Shown: positions 41,364 to 49,492, counted from the first letter of the stretch. The stretch: 64,000 bases of DNA from JBMNIZ01 sp050951405 (GCA_050951405.1 JBMNIZ010000002.1:124001-188000), one strand, 5' to 3'. Numbers and translations are program-made. Notes: a model not told the origin generated them from the sequence alone.

Positions 41364-42137
41364 ATGGCGGGAGAGAAGAAATTGATCACTGCCCAGGCTC
41401 TGGCGGAAGCTCTGGATTTATCGGTGGAGACAATTTGGCGGTATACCAGGGAGAAGAAGATTCCTTACGTGGAGTTGGGGAGCAAGCAGTACCGGTATAA
41501 TTTGGAGGAAGTGCTGCAGGCAATAGGGACAACGGTGCGGGAAGAAGCAGCCAAATACGAAAGTGATGCCCCGAAGAAATTCACCTATCAGGACTATCTG
41601 GAATTGCCTGAAGAACCGGGCTATCGGTTTGAGGTGCTCAAAGGGATGCTCATCAAAGAACCATCTCCCAACGTGATGCACCAGCGCGTTTCCCGGAGAC
41701 TGCAGCGGGTTTTGGAGGATTATTTTTGGGAAATGGATCCCCAAGCTGAAGTTTTCAATGCCCCTTTAGACGTTACTTTTGGTGATATTACGGTGGTCCA
41801 ACCGGATCTGTTTTATATTTCCGGGGAACAGAAAGAGATAGTGAAGGATACCCGTATTGACGGCCCGCCTGCCCTGGTGGTTGAGGTGATGTCCCCGTCG
41901 AATAGGCGGAAGGACCGGCTGCAAAAAATGCAAGTTTATCAGGAAGCCGGGGTGCAGCATTACTGGCTGGTCAGTCCGGAGGAGAAAACCCTGGAGTGTT
42001 TCTGCCTGCGGGATGGTTTGTATGCCCTGGTGGCCAGCGGCATGGATGAGGATGTGGTGGAGCATCCGGATTTCCCGGGCTTGTCCATCGCCTTGAAGGA
42101 TTTGTGGTGGGAAGCATCGGAGGTTTTGAGCAAATAG
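41364..42137 (+). CDS. Excisionase-type HTH fused to a Uma2-family nuclease-like domain
   Basis: 257 aa from the ATG at 41364, with GGGAGGAGGTG 6 bases upstream; an ATG at 41343 overlaps the -10. Residues 6-54 are a winged HTH of the excisionase/BldC type (LITAQALAEALDLSVETIWRYTREKKIPYVELGSKQYRY). Residues about 70-250 are a Uma2 domain (PD-(D/E)XK fold): YRFEVLKGMLI, VVQPDLFYI, ALVVEVMSPSNRRKDRLQKMQVYQEAGVQHYWLVSPEE, with the catalytic Asp, Glu and Lys-like positions present. Uma2 is widespread and of unknown role, usually in many-copy families. Here it begins the island that interrupts the exopolysaccharide locus. Confidence 0.85.
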   Translation: MAGEKKLITAQALAEALDLSVETIWRYTREKKIPYVELGSKQYRYNLEEVLQAIGTTVREEAAKYESDAPKKFTYQDYLELPEEPGYRFEVLKGMLIKEPSPNVMHQRVSRRLQRVLEDYFWEMDPQAEVFNAPLDVTFGDITVVQPDLFYISGEQKEIVKDTRIDGPPALVVEVMSPSNRRKDRLQKMQVYQEAGVQHYWLVSPEEKTLECFCLRDGLYALVASGMDEDVVEHPDFPGLSIALKDLWWEASEVLSK

Positions 42138-42179
42138 ATCTATTATTTCGCGCCAGCTTGTTTATATCCTTCCGCTGGA

Positions 42180-42590
42180 TGGAGGTTGGAGGGGGCACGG
42201 GGCGATGTGGTCATCGCCCCCTACATTTTTAACGCAATTTGCGGGATTGAGGTAGGGGCTGATGCCCACATCAGCCCGGGGCCCAAAAGGATGACCCGAA
42301 TTCTGATATCTGACGCCTGACGGCCGACGACCGTTCCGGGCAAGGACAGGGCCTTGCCCCTACAATTGGGTTTTGGGGTTTTGCGTTTGCGGGGCGATGT
42401 GGTCATCGGCCCCTACATTTTTAACGTGATTTGCGGGATTGAGGTAGGGGCTGATGCCCACATCAGCCCGCGACCTAAAAGGATGACCCAAATACCGACC
42501 ACTGTATTCTGACGACTGATATCTGACATCTGACGACCGACGACTGCTCCGAGCAGGGACAGGACCCTGCCCCTACCATATCCATGATGT
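42180..42590. repeat. Dispersed hairpin/heptamer repeat, cluster 6
   Basis: Hairpins GGGGCGATG..CATCGCCCCCTAC (42200), GTAGGGGCTGATG..CATCAGCCC (42252 and 42443), GGGCAAGG..CCTTGCCCC (42339), GGGGCGATG..CATCGGCCCC (42390) and GCAGGGACAGGACCCTGCCCC (42553). Minus-strand heptamer arrays at 42292-42333 (6 units) and 42484-42546 (9 units). A partial second-type array (complement of AACCTCC, ATCCAGC) lies near 42170-42190. Linkers TTTTTAACGYRATTTGCGGG occur twice. The cluster separates the Uma2 gene from the convergent PIN toxin gene. Confidence 0.9.
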
Positions 42591-42632
42591 TGCGCTAAGA
42601 GGTTTCGCCTAGGAATCAATATTTTCTGGTTA

Positions 42633-43127
42633 TTAATCAAATCTTATGCCGATATCCCGTATGAATCGCAGCATATCAATATAATGGATATTAAATTCTT
42701 TGCAAATATTCGGTATTTTTACTCTTCTCTTGATCTCCGGCTGATATGTTTCTTGTGTAACAATTACATAATTGTATGTTATTGCCAGGGCGCAGAGCCA
42801 AGAATCTGCTATGTTGGCAAATTCAATTTTAGCGGATTCCGTATATTGCCGGTTTGATTTGACAGAAGTAATTATTTTGGAATAGTTGGAGACGATTTCG
42901 GTATCGTTGATACTTTTGGTTAAAAAGCAATGATCGTTTTCTGCAAGCCATTGTGCTAATTTATCGTCATTTTTTGCTATTTCGACTTTTATTTTGTCCA
43001 GAAGGACAACTTTTTGTTTGCTTTTTTCGGCAAGCTGCCGCCAAAAGCTGGGGGCGATATCAAAGGGATAATAACTTCTATGGAAGTTTATTAGAATATT
43101 GGCATCCAAAGTATATTTATAAGTCAT
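42633..43127 (-). CDS. PIN-fold toxin, DUF4411 family
   Basis: 164 aa, starting inside the 3' end of the ImmA/IrrE gene (11-base overlap). PIN-type pattern: TYKYTLDANILINFHRSYYPFDIAPSFW with the first acidic residue (Asp in TLDANI), a central Glu-bearing helix (VEIAKND), and IADSWLCALAITYNYVIVTQETYQPEIKRRVKIPNIC, where Asp and Glu complete the metal site. DUF4411 proteins are predicted endoribonuclease toxins and are encoded with HTH plus ImmA/IrrE partners, as here. Confidence 0.85.
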   Translation of the reverse strand: MTYKYTLDANILINFHRSYYPFDIAPSFWRQLAEKSKQKVVLLDKIKVEIAKNDDKLAQWLAENDHCFLTKSINDTEIVSNYSKIITSVKSNRQYTESAKIEFANIADSWLCALAITYNYVIVTQETYQPEIKRRVKIPNICKEFNIHYIDMLRFIRDIGIRFD

Positions 43128-44277
43128 GGTACGCCAATCTTTCTTTTATTTTGTTATAAGTTTTTCCCGTAGTGATATCTAAAAGCCTAAAAGCATAGGT
43201 GTAGCTGATCGCCCCTGTTTCAGCTTCCCCAATCACAGCTTTTGCAAATACAGGGCTTATCCTTGTATTGTATGTGTTATAAAAATCCCCGCCGCTTTCT
43301 TTGCTTTTTTTCTTGTCAAAGTTTTTTCTGGCTTCTTCGACGATTAGTGCTATAATTTTATTATCGGCTAAAGACATATCTTTTAGTTTAAGTGCCACTG
43401 CTACTTCGCTGACTTTATAAACCCTACTTAATTCATGTATCTGATCCAAAGGATCAGTATTTTTGTCCCAATGTCTTCGTACCTGTTCTTCAGGCATTAA
43501 GAATTCAGCTGTTAGTCGATTAATGAATCTTTCATTTTCTTTTGTGCTATATAGATCTTCATGCAAAAACAAGTTTTCTTTTTCAATCAGTATATGAAAA
43601 TATTCATGGATTAAGGAGAAGATCTTTCCTCCCAGAGAATCATTGTTATTAATAAAAATTAACGGAGAAATACTGTCAAATAACAAAAATGCTCTAAACT
43701 CGTTAATGTCGAGTTTTCTGTGGTTGTTCGTGCCTACAACACCGTTTTGCATGACTAAAATGCCGGTGTGTTCAACTGCTTCTCTTAGGAAATTATACGC
43801 TTCTCTGAAATCTTTTACGGACAGGTACCAGTTATCTTTTAAGCCCAGCAGCTTCTTTGCTACAGCAGCATCAGCAGGTATTGTTCCGCTTTTTTGTTTA
43901 TTGAAATCAACAATTACTTCCAGTTTGCTCCATCCGAGACTTTTTCTATATTCACTCATCCAATTTTTTTTAAAGTCCATTGCCAGTATTGTGTCTTTCA
44001 GCTCTTTACTCATTTTTGGCAGCTTGCTGTTAATGGAACGAAATTCTGCTTTCATTACATTTACGGTTGGAGGGGATTCTAAAAACAAATAGCCAAAGGG
44101 TATTTTAAGGAAATTGGCGAACTTTTCTAACTGTTTAAAGGTGGGGTTTTTCTTTCCGGTTATCCATTGGTTTATTTGGGGATACTTTTTAAAGATTTCT
44201 TCTTCACTCATCTGAGATTCCTTTAAGGCCCAATACCATATTTCTTTTTTTATAGGAATCCTGAGGCTGCTTGCCAT
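43117..44277 (-). CDS. HTH and ImmA/IrrE metallopeptidase-domain antitoxin/regulator
   Basis: 386 aa from the ATG at 44277 with GGGGTG 6 bases upstream; a GTG at 44286 is possible. The N-terminus is a divergent helix-turn-helix (QMSEEEIFKKYPQINQWITGKKNPTFKQLEKFANFLKIPFGYLFLE). The middle carries the zinc peptidase motif SLIHEYFHILIE (HEXXH) with a downstream acidic helix (ERFINRLTAEFLMPEE). The C-terminal 60 residues are unassigned. Probably controls, by binding or proteolysis, the DUF4411 PIN toxin translated from the same message. Confidence 0.87.
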   Translation of the reverse strand: MASSLRIPIKKEIWYWALKESQMSEEEIFKKYPQINQWITGKKNPTFKQLEKFANFLKIPFGYLFLESPPTVNVMKAEFRSINSKLPKMSKELKDTILAMDFKKNWMSEYRKSLGWSKLEVIVDFNKQKSGTIPADAAVAKKLLGLKDNWYLSVKDFREAYNFLREAVEHTGILVMQNGVVGTNNHRKLDINEFRAFLLFDSISPLIFINNNDSLGGKIFSLIHEYFHILIEKENLFLHEDLYSTKENERFINRLTAEFLMPEEQVRRHWDKNTDPLDQIHELSRVYKVSEVAVALKLKDMSLADNKIIALIVEEARKNFDKKKSKESGGDFYNTYNTRISPVFAKAVIGEAETGAISYTYAFRLLDITTGKTYNKIKERLAYHDL

Positions 44278-44620
44278 AAATTTCACCCCATGACAGCCGG
44301 TTTTTTCTGCTGCCTGATTATTTACTTTATTCTATCATAAGGGTTTTTTGAAAGAAAGGATATATACTAAAAAGGAAGAAACGGATTTACAATTGATAAG
44401 GATGTTTTTGCAATTTGGTTCAAAAGGGCGATTTCAGGAAAACATTTGTAGAAGGTTGATAATTTGTATATACTTTAATTATCCTGCAGGAATAATTTTC
44501 TTGTCGGCATGGAGCAGAACATCGCATCAAGGTCTTATGATTTCCCTCGGATTCGTTGCAACAAGATGATATTTGGTGAGCCATGGTAATGGCATTTTTT
44601 ACACAAAGGGGCTATTGATC
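44278..44620. other. AT-rich intergenic region
   Basis: 343 bases between divergent genes, richer in A and T than the surroundings. It must hold the promoter of the toxin-antitoxin operon and that of the next plus-strand gene; a weak plus-strand candidate is TTGTAG..TATACT near 44451-44480. A 73-codon ORF (44348-44569) lacks a ribosome site and is not called. Confidence 0.4.
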
Positions 44621-45766
44621 ATGCTAATACAGTGTACCAGGAAGCTGTTGGACAAACTGGATGTTAAGCCGAAAGAGGCGGTGGAGGAAAATTCTCTCTT
44701 TTCCTGGCATGCCAATCTAATCAAGTTAAACCGCAGAAATACTGTTGTGCTGGTCAACGATAAAAACCGTTATGTGATAGTTCTCTACGGGCTTAAAGCA
44801 AACAGTTTTAAGAATTTAAACAGGCTCATTATGCAGGGGATCCGTGAAGCTTTCCAGGAAGAGTACATCAAGAAGGAGATTATAGACAAATTTGTCGCCT
44901 CCTCGGGCGAGATTGTCTATACCAAAACAAAGGATAAAAAACATGTGGCTCGAATGAACAAGTCTATAGAGACTGTCGGTTATTTTATGGATTTGCTGCA
45001 AAATGATTCTATTTATCAAAATGCTCTTTGCAAAAAGGTCGGCAGGTACTTGGTGGGCAGGGGGAAAGATGGATACATCCGCCCCAATGAAGTATTATAT
45101 CAGGATCTGCAGGATTTTACCGGAGAGAATATTTTTAGCTGCCGGGCAGTACAACTCAAAATAACCCTGGACCTTTCTGAGCAGCACAATGTCTGGCGCC
45201 GAGTGGTGGTTCCGCTGCATATGAGTTTTTACGGATTGCATAGGGTTTTGCAGAAATTGTTTGGCTGGTGGGATTATCACCTGCACGAATTTTATGTCTA
45301 CTCGGATGAGACGGTAAAGAAATCTGAGAACATTTTTAATATTGATCGCCCTGCATCTCATCGGAAGGGCTATAAACCTGTCGTGAACATAGTTGATGAT
45401 GAAGAGGCTTTTGACTACAAAGACGATGATCTGCCAGTGATGCTGAATAGTGTAAAGTTATCAGAATACCTGCCGGAGTATGGCAGGATGAAATATATTT
45501 ATGATTTCGGAGATTTTTGGGAGCATTATATTGAGTTGGAGGAAGTAATCGATGATTATGATAAATACCACCCAATTTGTCTTGATGGGGCCGGGAATTC
45601 ACCACCTGAAGACGTGGGTGGGCAGGATGGGTATGACAGTTTTCTGGAAATCATAGCTGATGAGAACCATCCGGAACATGAGAATATGGTCAGCTGGGGT
45701 CGGTCACAGGGCTATGAGAGTTTCGACCTTGAACGGGTGAACCGTTTCCTTAAGCTCCAGGCTTGA
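44621..45766 (+). CDS. pRiA4b ORF-3-like protein with N-terminal DUF6933-like domain
   Basis: 381 aa from the ATG at 44621 (AAAGGGG at a spacing of 10). The N-terminal 150 residues start MLIQCTRKLLDKL and resemble DUF6933 (LFSWHANLIKLNRRNTVVLVNDKNRYVIVLYGLKA). The C-terminal 200 residues are the pRiA4b ORF-3/TnpR-passenger domain: QLKITLDLSEQHNVWRRVVVPLHMSFYGLHRVLQKLFGWWDYHLHEF and YIYDFGDFWEHYIELEEV..PICLDGAGNSPPEDVGG. The family is carried on plasmids and transposons and its function is unknown. Confidence 0.85.
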   Translation: MLIQCTRKLLDKLDVKPKEAVEENSLFSWHANLIKLNRRNTVVLVNDKNRYVIVLYGLKANSFKNLNRLIMQGIREAFQEEYIKKEIIDKFVASSGEIVYTKTKDKKHVARMNKSIETVGYFMDLLQNDSIYQNALCKKVGRYLVGRGKDGYIRPNEVLYQDLQDFTGENIFSCRAVQLKITLDLSEQHNVWRRVVVPLHMSFYGLHRVLQKLFGWWDYHLHEFYVYSDETVKKSENIFNIDRPASHRKGYKPVVNIVDDEEAFDYKDDDLPVMLNSVKLSEYLPEYGRMKYIYDFGDFWEHYIELEEVIDDYDKYHPICLDGAGNSPPEDVGGQDGYDSFLEIIADENHPEHENMVSWGRSQGYESFDLERVNRFLKLQA

Positions 45767-45840
45767 CACTAGATTTGGCGGGTAGGGTTGCAGTTTGCGT
45801 TTGCATCGCAAGTTCTGGTAGAGGGAAAGCGGGGGAAAGA

Positions 45841-46296
45841 GTGAATTATAAAGAGGAGATCTTCCGGTACCTGAAGGAAAATAACTGCGACGCTCTCCTG
45901 GATATGTTTGACCGGGATCCCCATGGGCTGCGACGGGGCTTGACCAGGCTGACCTATGATCGGGACGAGGATCTGGCCGGGCAGGCAGCTGCTTTTTTCG
46001 GCATGCTGGCCAAGAAAAGGGCCGCCTCTTGGCCGGAATATTTCCGGGAAATCATTCGCCGGCATCTTTGGGCGATGAATGAGGAGAGCGGGAATATGGA
46101 CTGGCGGGCGCCGGAGGTCATTGCCCACATCGTGGCGGCCGAACCTGATTTATTCGGCGAATATGCCCCCGTCATGATTGAAGCGGCTCTGATGGAACCG
46201 ATATTTTATCCCAGCCTGCGGAAGGCGAAAAAAATACTTGCCTCCAAGGACAGGAAGCTGATCGAATATCACCTGCCCAGCTTGGAGAGGCTGTAG
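45841..46296 (+). CDS. DVU0298-like helical-repeat protein
   Basis: 151 aa from the GTG at 45841 (GGGGGAAAGA upstream); a start at 45763, overlapping the previous stop, is less likely. Contains ALLDMFDRDPHGLRRGLTRLTYDRDEDLAGQAAAFFGMLAKK and MNEESGNMDWRAPEVIAHIVAAEPDLFGEYAPVMI, a HEAT-like helical arrangement typical of the DVU0298 family in anaerobes. Function unknown. It is followed 13 bases later by the epimerase gene. Confidence 0.7.
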   Translation: MNYKEEIFRYLKENNCDALLDMFDRDPHGLRRGLTRLTYDRDEDLAGQAAAFFGMLAKKRAASWPEYFREIIRRHLWAMNEESGNMDWRAPEVIAHIVAAEPDLFGEYAPVMIEAALMEPIFYPSLRKAKKILASKDRKLIEYHLPSLERL

Positions 46297-46309
46297 AAGA
46301 GGTGCTGTG

Positions 46310-47266
46310 ATGAGAGTGCTGGTTACCGGTGGAGCTGGCTTTATTGGTTCCCATCTGGTGGAGCAGTGCATTGCGCAAGGGTATTATACGGTGGTTTTGG
46401 ACAACCTGAGCGCCGGTAAAAAAGAAAACATCCATCCCAAAGCCAGGTTTTATCAGGAAGACATCGGCTCACCGCAGGTTTTTTCCATTTTGTTGAAGGA
46501 ACGGATTGACGCGGTTTTCCACCAGGCCGGGCAAACTTATGTATCTTTTTCCTTGCGGGATCCTTCGAAAGATGCCCTGATCAATATTATCGGGACTATT
46601 AATTTGCTGGATGCCTGCCGGAGAGCCAAGATAAAAAAAGTGATTTATGCTTCATCGGCCGCCGTTTATGGAAATCCGCGCTATCTGCCCGTTGATGAAA
46701 ATCATGCCCTGGAACCCCGCTCAGGATACGGGATCAGCAAGCAGATTCCAGAAAGGTATTTGGCTCTGTATAAACAATTATATGAACTTGATTATACCGT
46801 CCTGCGCTATGCCAATGTTTATGGTCCCCGCCAAGATGCTTCCGGCGAAGGAGGAGTTGTCGCCGTTTTCATTGATAAATTGATGAAAGGCGAGGCACCC
46901 TGTGTCTTTGGCGACGGGGAGCAAACAAGGGATTTTGTCTATGTGGAGGATGTGGTCCGGGCCAACCTGCTGGCTTTATACCGGGGCAGCGGACAAGTGC
47001 TGAACATCGGCACCGGAGTACCCAGCACCATTAACGAATTGGTCTCTTTGATCAAGAAGATGGGCCCTTTCAGTGTGGAAAGCCGATTTGCCGCGAAGAG
47101 GACCGGGGACATCAGGGAGAGTTATTTGGACCCGGGAAAGGCAAAAGAAGTCCTGGGCTGGACGGCCCAGACCAGCTTGGCGGAGGGTATTGAAAAGACC
47201 CTGCGGTATTACATAAAGCAGATGGAAGCGAAGAGGAGCAATTTGGCGCTGGGCGGCTTCCGGTAA
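46310..47266 (+). CDS. NAD-dependent nucleotide-sugar 4-epimerase/dehydratase
   Basis: 318 aa from the ATG at 46310 (AGAGGTG upstream; a GTG at 46307 adds one residue). Short-chain dehydrogenase fold: VLVTGGAGFIGSHLVEQCIAQG, the catalytic triad Ser (YASSAAVYG) and YxxxK (YGISKQIPERY), VYGPRQDASGEGGVV and the C-terminal NIGTGVPSTINELV. Resembles UDP-glucose/UDP-GlcNAc 4-epimerases (GalE/WbpP). It probably supplies a galacto-configured sugar for the exopolysaccharide and belongs functionally to the locus on the other side of the accessory island. Confidence 0.87.
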   Translation: MRVLVTGGAGFIGSHLVEQCIAQGYYTVVLDNLSAGKKENIHPKARFYQEDIGSPQVFSILLKERIDAVFHQAGQTYVSFSLRDPSKDALINIIGTINLLDACRRAKIKKVIYASSAAVYGNPRYLPVDENHALEPRSGYGISKQIPERYLALYKQLYELDYTVLRYANVYGPRQDASGEGGVVAVFIDKLMKGEAPCVFGDGEQTRDFVYVEDVVRANLLALYRGSGQVLNIGTGVPSTINELVSLIKKMGPFSVESRFAAKRTGDIRESYLDPGKAKEVLGWTAQTSLAEGIEKTLRYYIKQMEAKRSNLALGGFR

Positions 47267-47324
47267 TTGATATGACTTCTGGTAGGGTTTTGGCCGACCA
47301 TTTAAGGGGGCCTGCTCATGGTTC

Positions 47325-48668
47325 TTATTGTGCTTTTTCCCGCATCAGCAGTACTTTGATGGTCTGCAGCATGATCTGCAAATCAAACAGGGGCGATGCG
47401 CCTTTCGCATAGAGCAAATCGTAGCGCAGCTTATCTTCCGGACTGGTGCTGTATTTTCCGGCGATTTGAGCCAATCCGGTCACACCTGCTTTTATCCAGT
47501 GCCGGTATGTGTAACCGGGGATTTCTTTGGCGAATTGATCAACGAAGTACGGTCTCTCCGGTCTGGGACCTACGATACTCATATCTCCTTTCAACACATT
47601 CCACAATTGGGGCAATTCGTCTATCCTGCTGGCACGCAAGAATCTGCCTACGGGAGTGATCCTGGCATCATTTTCCGCAGCCAGCACCGGCCCTGTTTTC
47701 TTTTCCGCTCCGTCAATCATGGTGCGAAATTTTAACAGTACGAAACACTTGTTTTGCTTGCCCACTCTTTTCTGCCGATAGAAGACCGGCCCGGAAGATG
47801 ACATCTTCACGGCCACAGCTGCCGCCAAAAATATGGGAGAGGTGAGGATCAAGCCCAGTACGGCGATGGCGATGTCCATTAAACGCTTGATTTGTTCCTT
47901 GCCGGGGTGGTTTTCCAGGCCGATTTTGAAAACCGGCGTATCCTGCAGCTGATCAAGCCTGGCCTGGGAGAGCATGATTTCGTAGAAGTTGGGGATGACA
48001 AAAAGCTGCCATTCCTTGCTGAGAGCGGCCCGGGTGATCTTGTCTTTGACGGCTTCCGGTACGGCCCCCGACATATAGATGGTGTCGGGTTGATGGAGAT
48101 GGCATAATTCTACTGCCTCTGCATAAGTGCCCAAGACATTTAGGGTATTTTCCCTCTCTTTATGCTCGCTGATTACCCCCAGCAGTTTGCATTTCTTGCT
48201 CAGCTTGCCGGCCATTAGCTCCATTTCAGTTGCCGGGCCGATGAGGATTACATGCCTTGCGGGGGTCAGTTTTTCCTCCAAGCCCAAGAGCAGCCAGCGC
48301 CAGATGCCCAGCACCGTAATTTGCACAAAGGCAGCGATAAAGAAAACGCTGCGGGGAAAGGTGTAGGTTTGAAACATATAGGAAAGAGCGATGGTAAAAA
48401 GGGTGAGGAGGGCGATGGAGACGATTAATGAAGCAAAAATCTCCGACCACGGTTTCCCGGCGGAGTAATATAAACCGTAAAAATTAAATAGAAGCAAGGC
48501 CACTAGGGAAATGACGGGCAGGAAGGTTAGATAAGGCTGGAAATTTTCCTGGGGTATGCTGCCGTGAAAACGAAGCAAAAAGGCCAGTAACATAGCCAAG
48601 TTTAGTAATATAAGGTCTCCCAGCATTTGCAGCAGATTAAATCCCGTTTTCGGGCTGTTGCTTCCCAT
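47325..48668 (-). CDS. Polyprenyl-phosphate sugar-1-phosphate transferase (WbaP/WcaJ type)
   Basis: 447 aa; AGGAGGTAGG before the ATG. Four to five N-terminal membrane helices, a Rossmann-like CoA-binding-type middle domain (HVILIGPATEMELMAG), then the bacterial sugar transferase domain: KRLMDIAIAVLGLILTSPIFLAAAVAVKMSSSGPVFYRQKRVGK, FVLLKFRTM, VGRFLRASRIDELPQLWNVLKGDMSIVGPRPERPYFV. It starts the repeat unit by loading the first sugar phosphate on undecaprenyl phosphate. It is convergent with the epimerase gene and transcribed opposite to the rest of the locus. Confidence 0.93.
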   Translation of the reverse strand: MGSNSPKTGFNLLQMLGDLILLNLAMLLAFLLRFHGSIPQENFQPYLTFLPVISLVALLLFNFYGLYYSAGKPWSEIFASLIVSIALLTLFTIALSYMFQTYTFPRSVFFIAAFVQITVLGIWRWLLLGLEEKLTPARHVILIGPATEMELMAGKLSKKCKLLGVISEHKERENTLNVLGTYAEAVELCHLHQPDTIYMSGAVPEAVKDKITRAALSKEWQLFVIPNFYEIMLSQARLDQLQDTPVFKIGLENHPGKEQIKRLMDIAIAVLGLILTSPIFLAAAVAVKMSSSGPVFYRQKRVGKQNKCFVLLKFRTMIDGAEKKTGPVLAAENDARITPVGRFLRASRIDELPQLWNVLKGDMSIVGPRPERPYFVDQFAKEIPGYTYRHWIKAGVTGLAQIAGKYSTSPEDKLRYDLLYAKGASPLFDLQIMLQTIKVLLMREKAQ

Positions 48669-48764
48669 TTAGTCCTACCTCCTGACAAAAGACCGAATTT
48701 TTCTTTCGCCATCAGTGGATGGATCTCCTGCCCTTTTCGGGCATGAGGCAGTAAAATAATAAGG

Positions 48765-48850
48765 CCGGGAACGATGTGGGGGCGATGTCAGCGACCTGAA
48801 AGGATGAGCCCAAATCCTGATGACCGCTGCCTGACCACCGGCAATCGTGC
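48765..48850. repeat. Dispersed repeat, cluster 7 (degenerate)
   Basis: A worn copy: a damaged left arm GTGGGGGCGATG and a minus-strand heptamer array at 48806-48833 (CAGGCAG, CGGTCAT, CAGGATT, TGGGCTC). The spacer CTGAAAGGATGA is preserved. No intact hairpin remains. A short separate stem GCCC/GGGC lies at 48730-48745. Confidence 0.65.
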
Positions 48851-48884
48851 CGACCGATCAACTGAATAGTTTTCAGAAAAATCT

Positions 48885-49012
48885 GGTATCTTGCCGCAGG
48901 CGTCAGCGTAAAAGGCCGTAAGCGGCGGAAAAAGCCAATTTTCAACTGTTCGCCTGGGAATATGGGCTTTGGTTGGGATCGTATCCCCAGGCGGGCGGTT
49001 TTTTTTCTTTTG
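48885..49012 (+). promoter_or_regulatory. Candidate transcription attenuator (leader RNA)
   Basis: A strong terminator stem GTTCGCCTGGG (48948-48958) and CCCAGGCGGGC (48986-48996) is followed by GG and eight T. It lies only about 50 bases before the next start codon, and no plus-strand gene ends nearby. Upstream CAGGCG (48897-48902) is identical to the 3' arm core and could pair with CGCCTG instead, forming an antiterminator. A GCCGC/GCGGC stem surrounds it. It does not match a riboswitch class I know. Confidence 0.45.
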
Positions 49013-49061
49013 CCCCGGAGGCGGTAAAATGTGCATAAAAAAGGATGGGAGGTGGTTCTCC

Positions 49062-49295
49062 ATGAAAACGGAAATCAGCTGGCTGAAATTTGATACGGCC
49101 AAAAAAAGAAAGTGTGACTGTTGTGATCTGGTCAGGCCGGTGGAATTGAAGGCGCTTATTTCCCGGCACGGGCTTCTGATCGGGGATTTGGATTTATGCG
49201 GCCCTTGCGGGGAGGCGGTCCATCAGCTTCTTTCCGGTCAAGGGCGGGAACTGGTGGAAAAGGAGTGGACCTTCATCGGAGGGAGGGATCTTTGA
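49062..49295 (+). CDS. Small cysteine-rich (zinc-ribbon-like) protein
   Basis: 77 aa from the ATG at 49062 with GGGAGGTGG upstream; an ATG at 49029 with GGAGGCGG adds 11 residues. Two cysteine groups, CDCCD near residue 17 and CGPCG near 45, form a treble-clef or zinc-ribbon-like pattern. Not otherwise recognised. Its stop overlaps the following start (TGATG), so the two small proteins are co-translated. Confidence 0.6.
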   Translation: MKTEISWLKFDTAKKRKCDCCDLVRPVELKALISRHGLLIGDLDLCGPCGEAVHQLLSGQGRELVEKEWTFIGGRDL

Positions 49296-49441
49296 TGGAA
49301 AGCATCTGGATGCAAATCGGCAATTTCGGTTTCCCCATGGTGGTGGCCATCTATCTTTTGGTCCGGGTGGAGAAAAAGCTGGACGACCTTACGGCGGCCA
49401 TCACTTCTTTGGGGGAAGTGATTCGACATGAATACAGCTGA
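49295..49441 (+). CDS. YvrJ family protein
   Basis: 48 aa, overlapping the preceding stop (TGATG), with GGAGGGAGGG upstream. MESIWMQIGNFGFPMVVAIYLLVRVEKKLDDL is the conserved YvrJ pattern: one membrane helix followed by a short charged coil. Function unknown; these small membrane proteins are common in Bacillales and Clostridia. A promoter for the next gene begins 22 bases after its stop. Confidence 0.8.
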   Translation: MESIWMQIGNFGFPMVVAIYLLVRVEKKLDDLTAAITSLGEVIRHEYS

Positions 49442-49463
49442 GCTTGCGAAAAAAAAGATATTC

Positions 49464-49492
49464 TTGACCCCAAACATAAGTTTTATTATAAT
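49464..49492 (+). promoter_or_regulatory. SigA-type promoter
   Basis: TTGACC (49464-49469), exactly 17 bases, and a perfect TATAAT (49487-49492), about 30 bases before the next gene. One of the best promoter matches in the window. Confidence 0.75.

Noticed and set aside
44348..44569. 73-codon ORF before the pRiA4b ORF-3-like gene
   Set aside because: No ribosome binding site, no recognisable protein, AT-rich intergenic composition.
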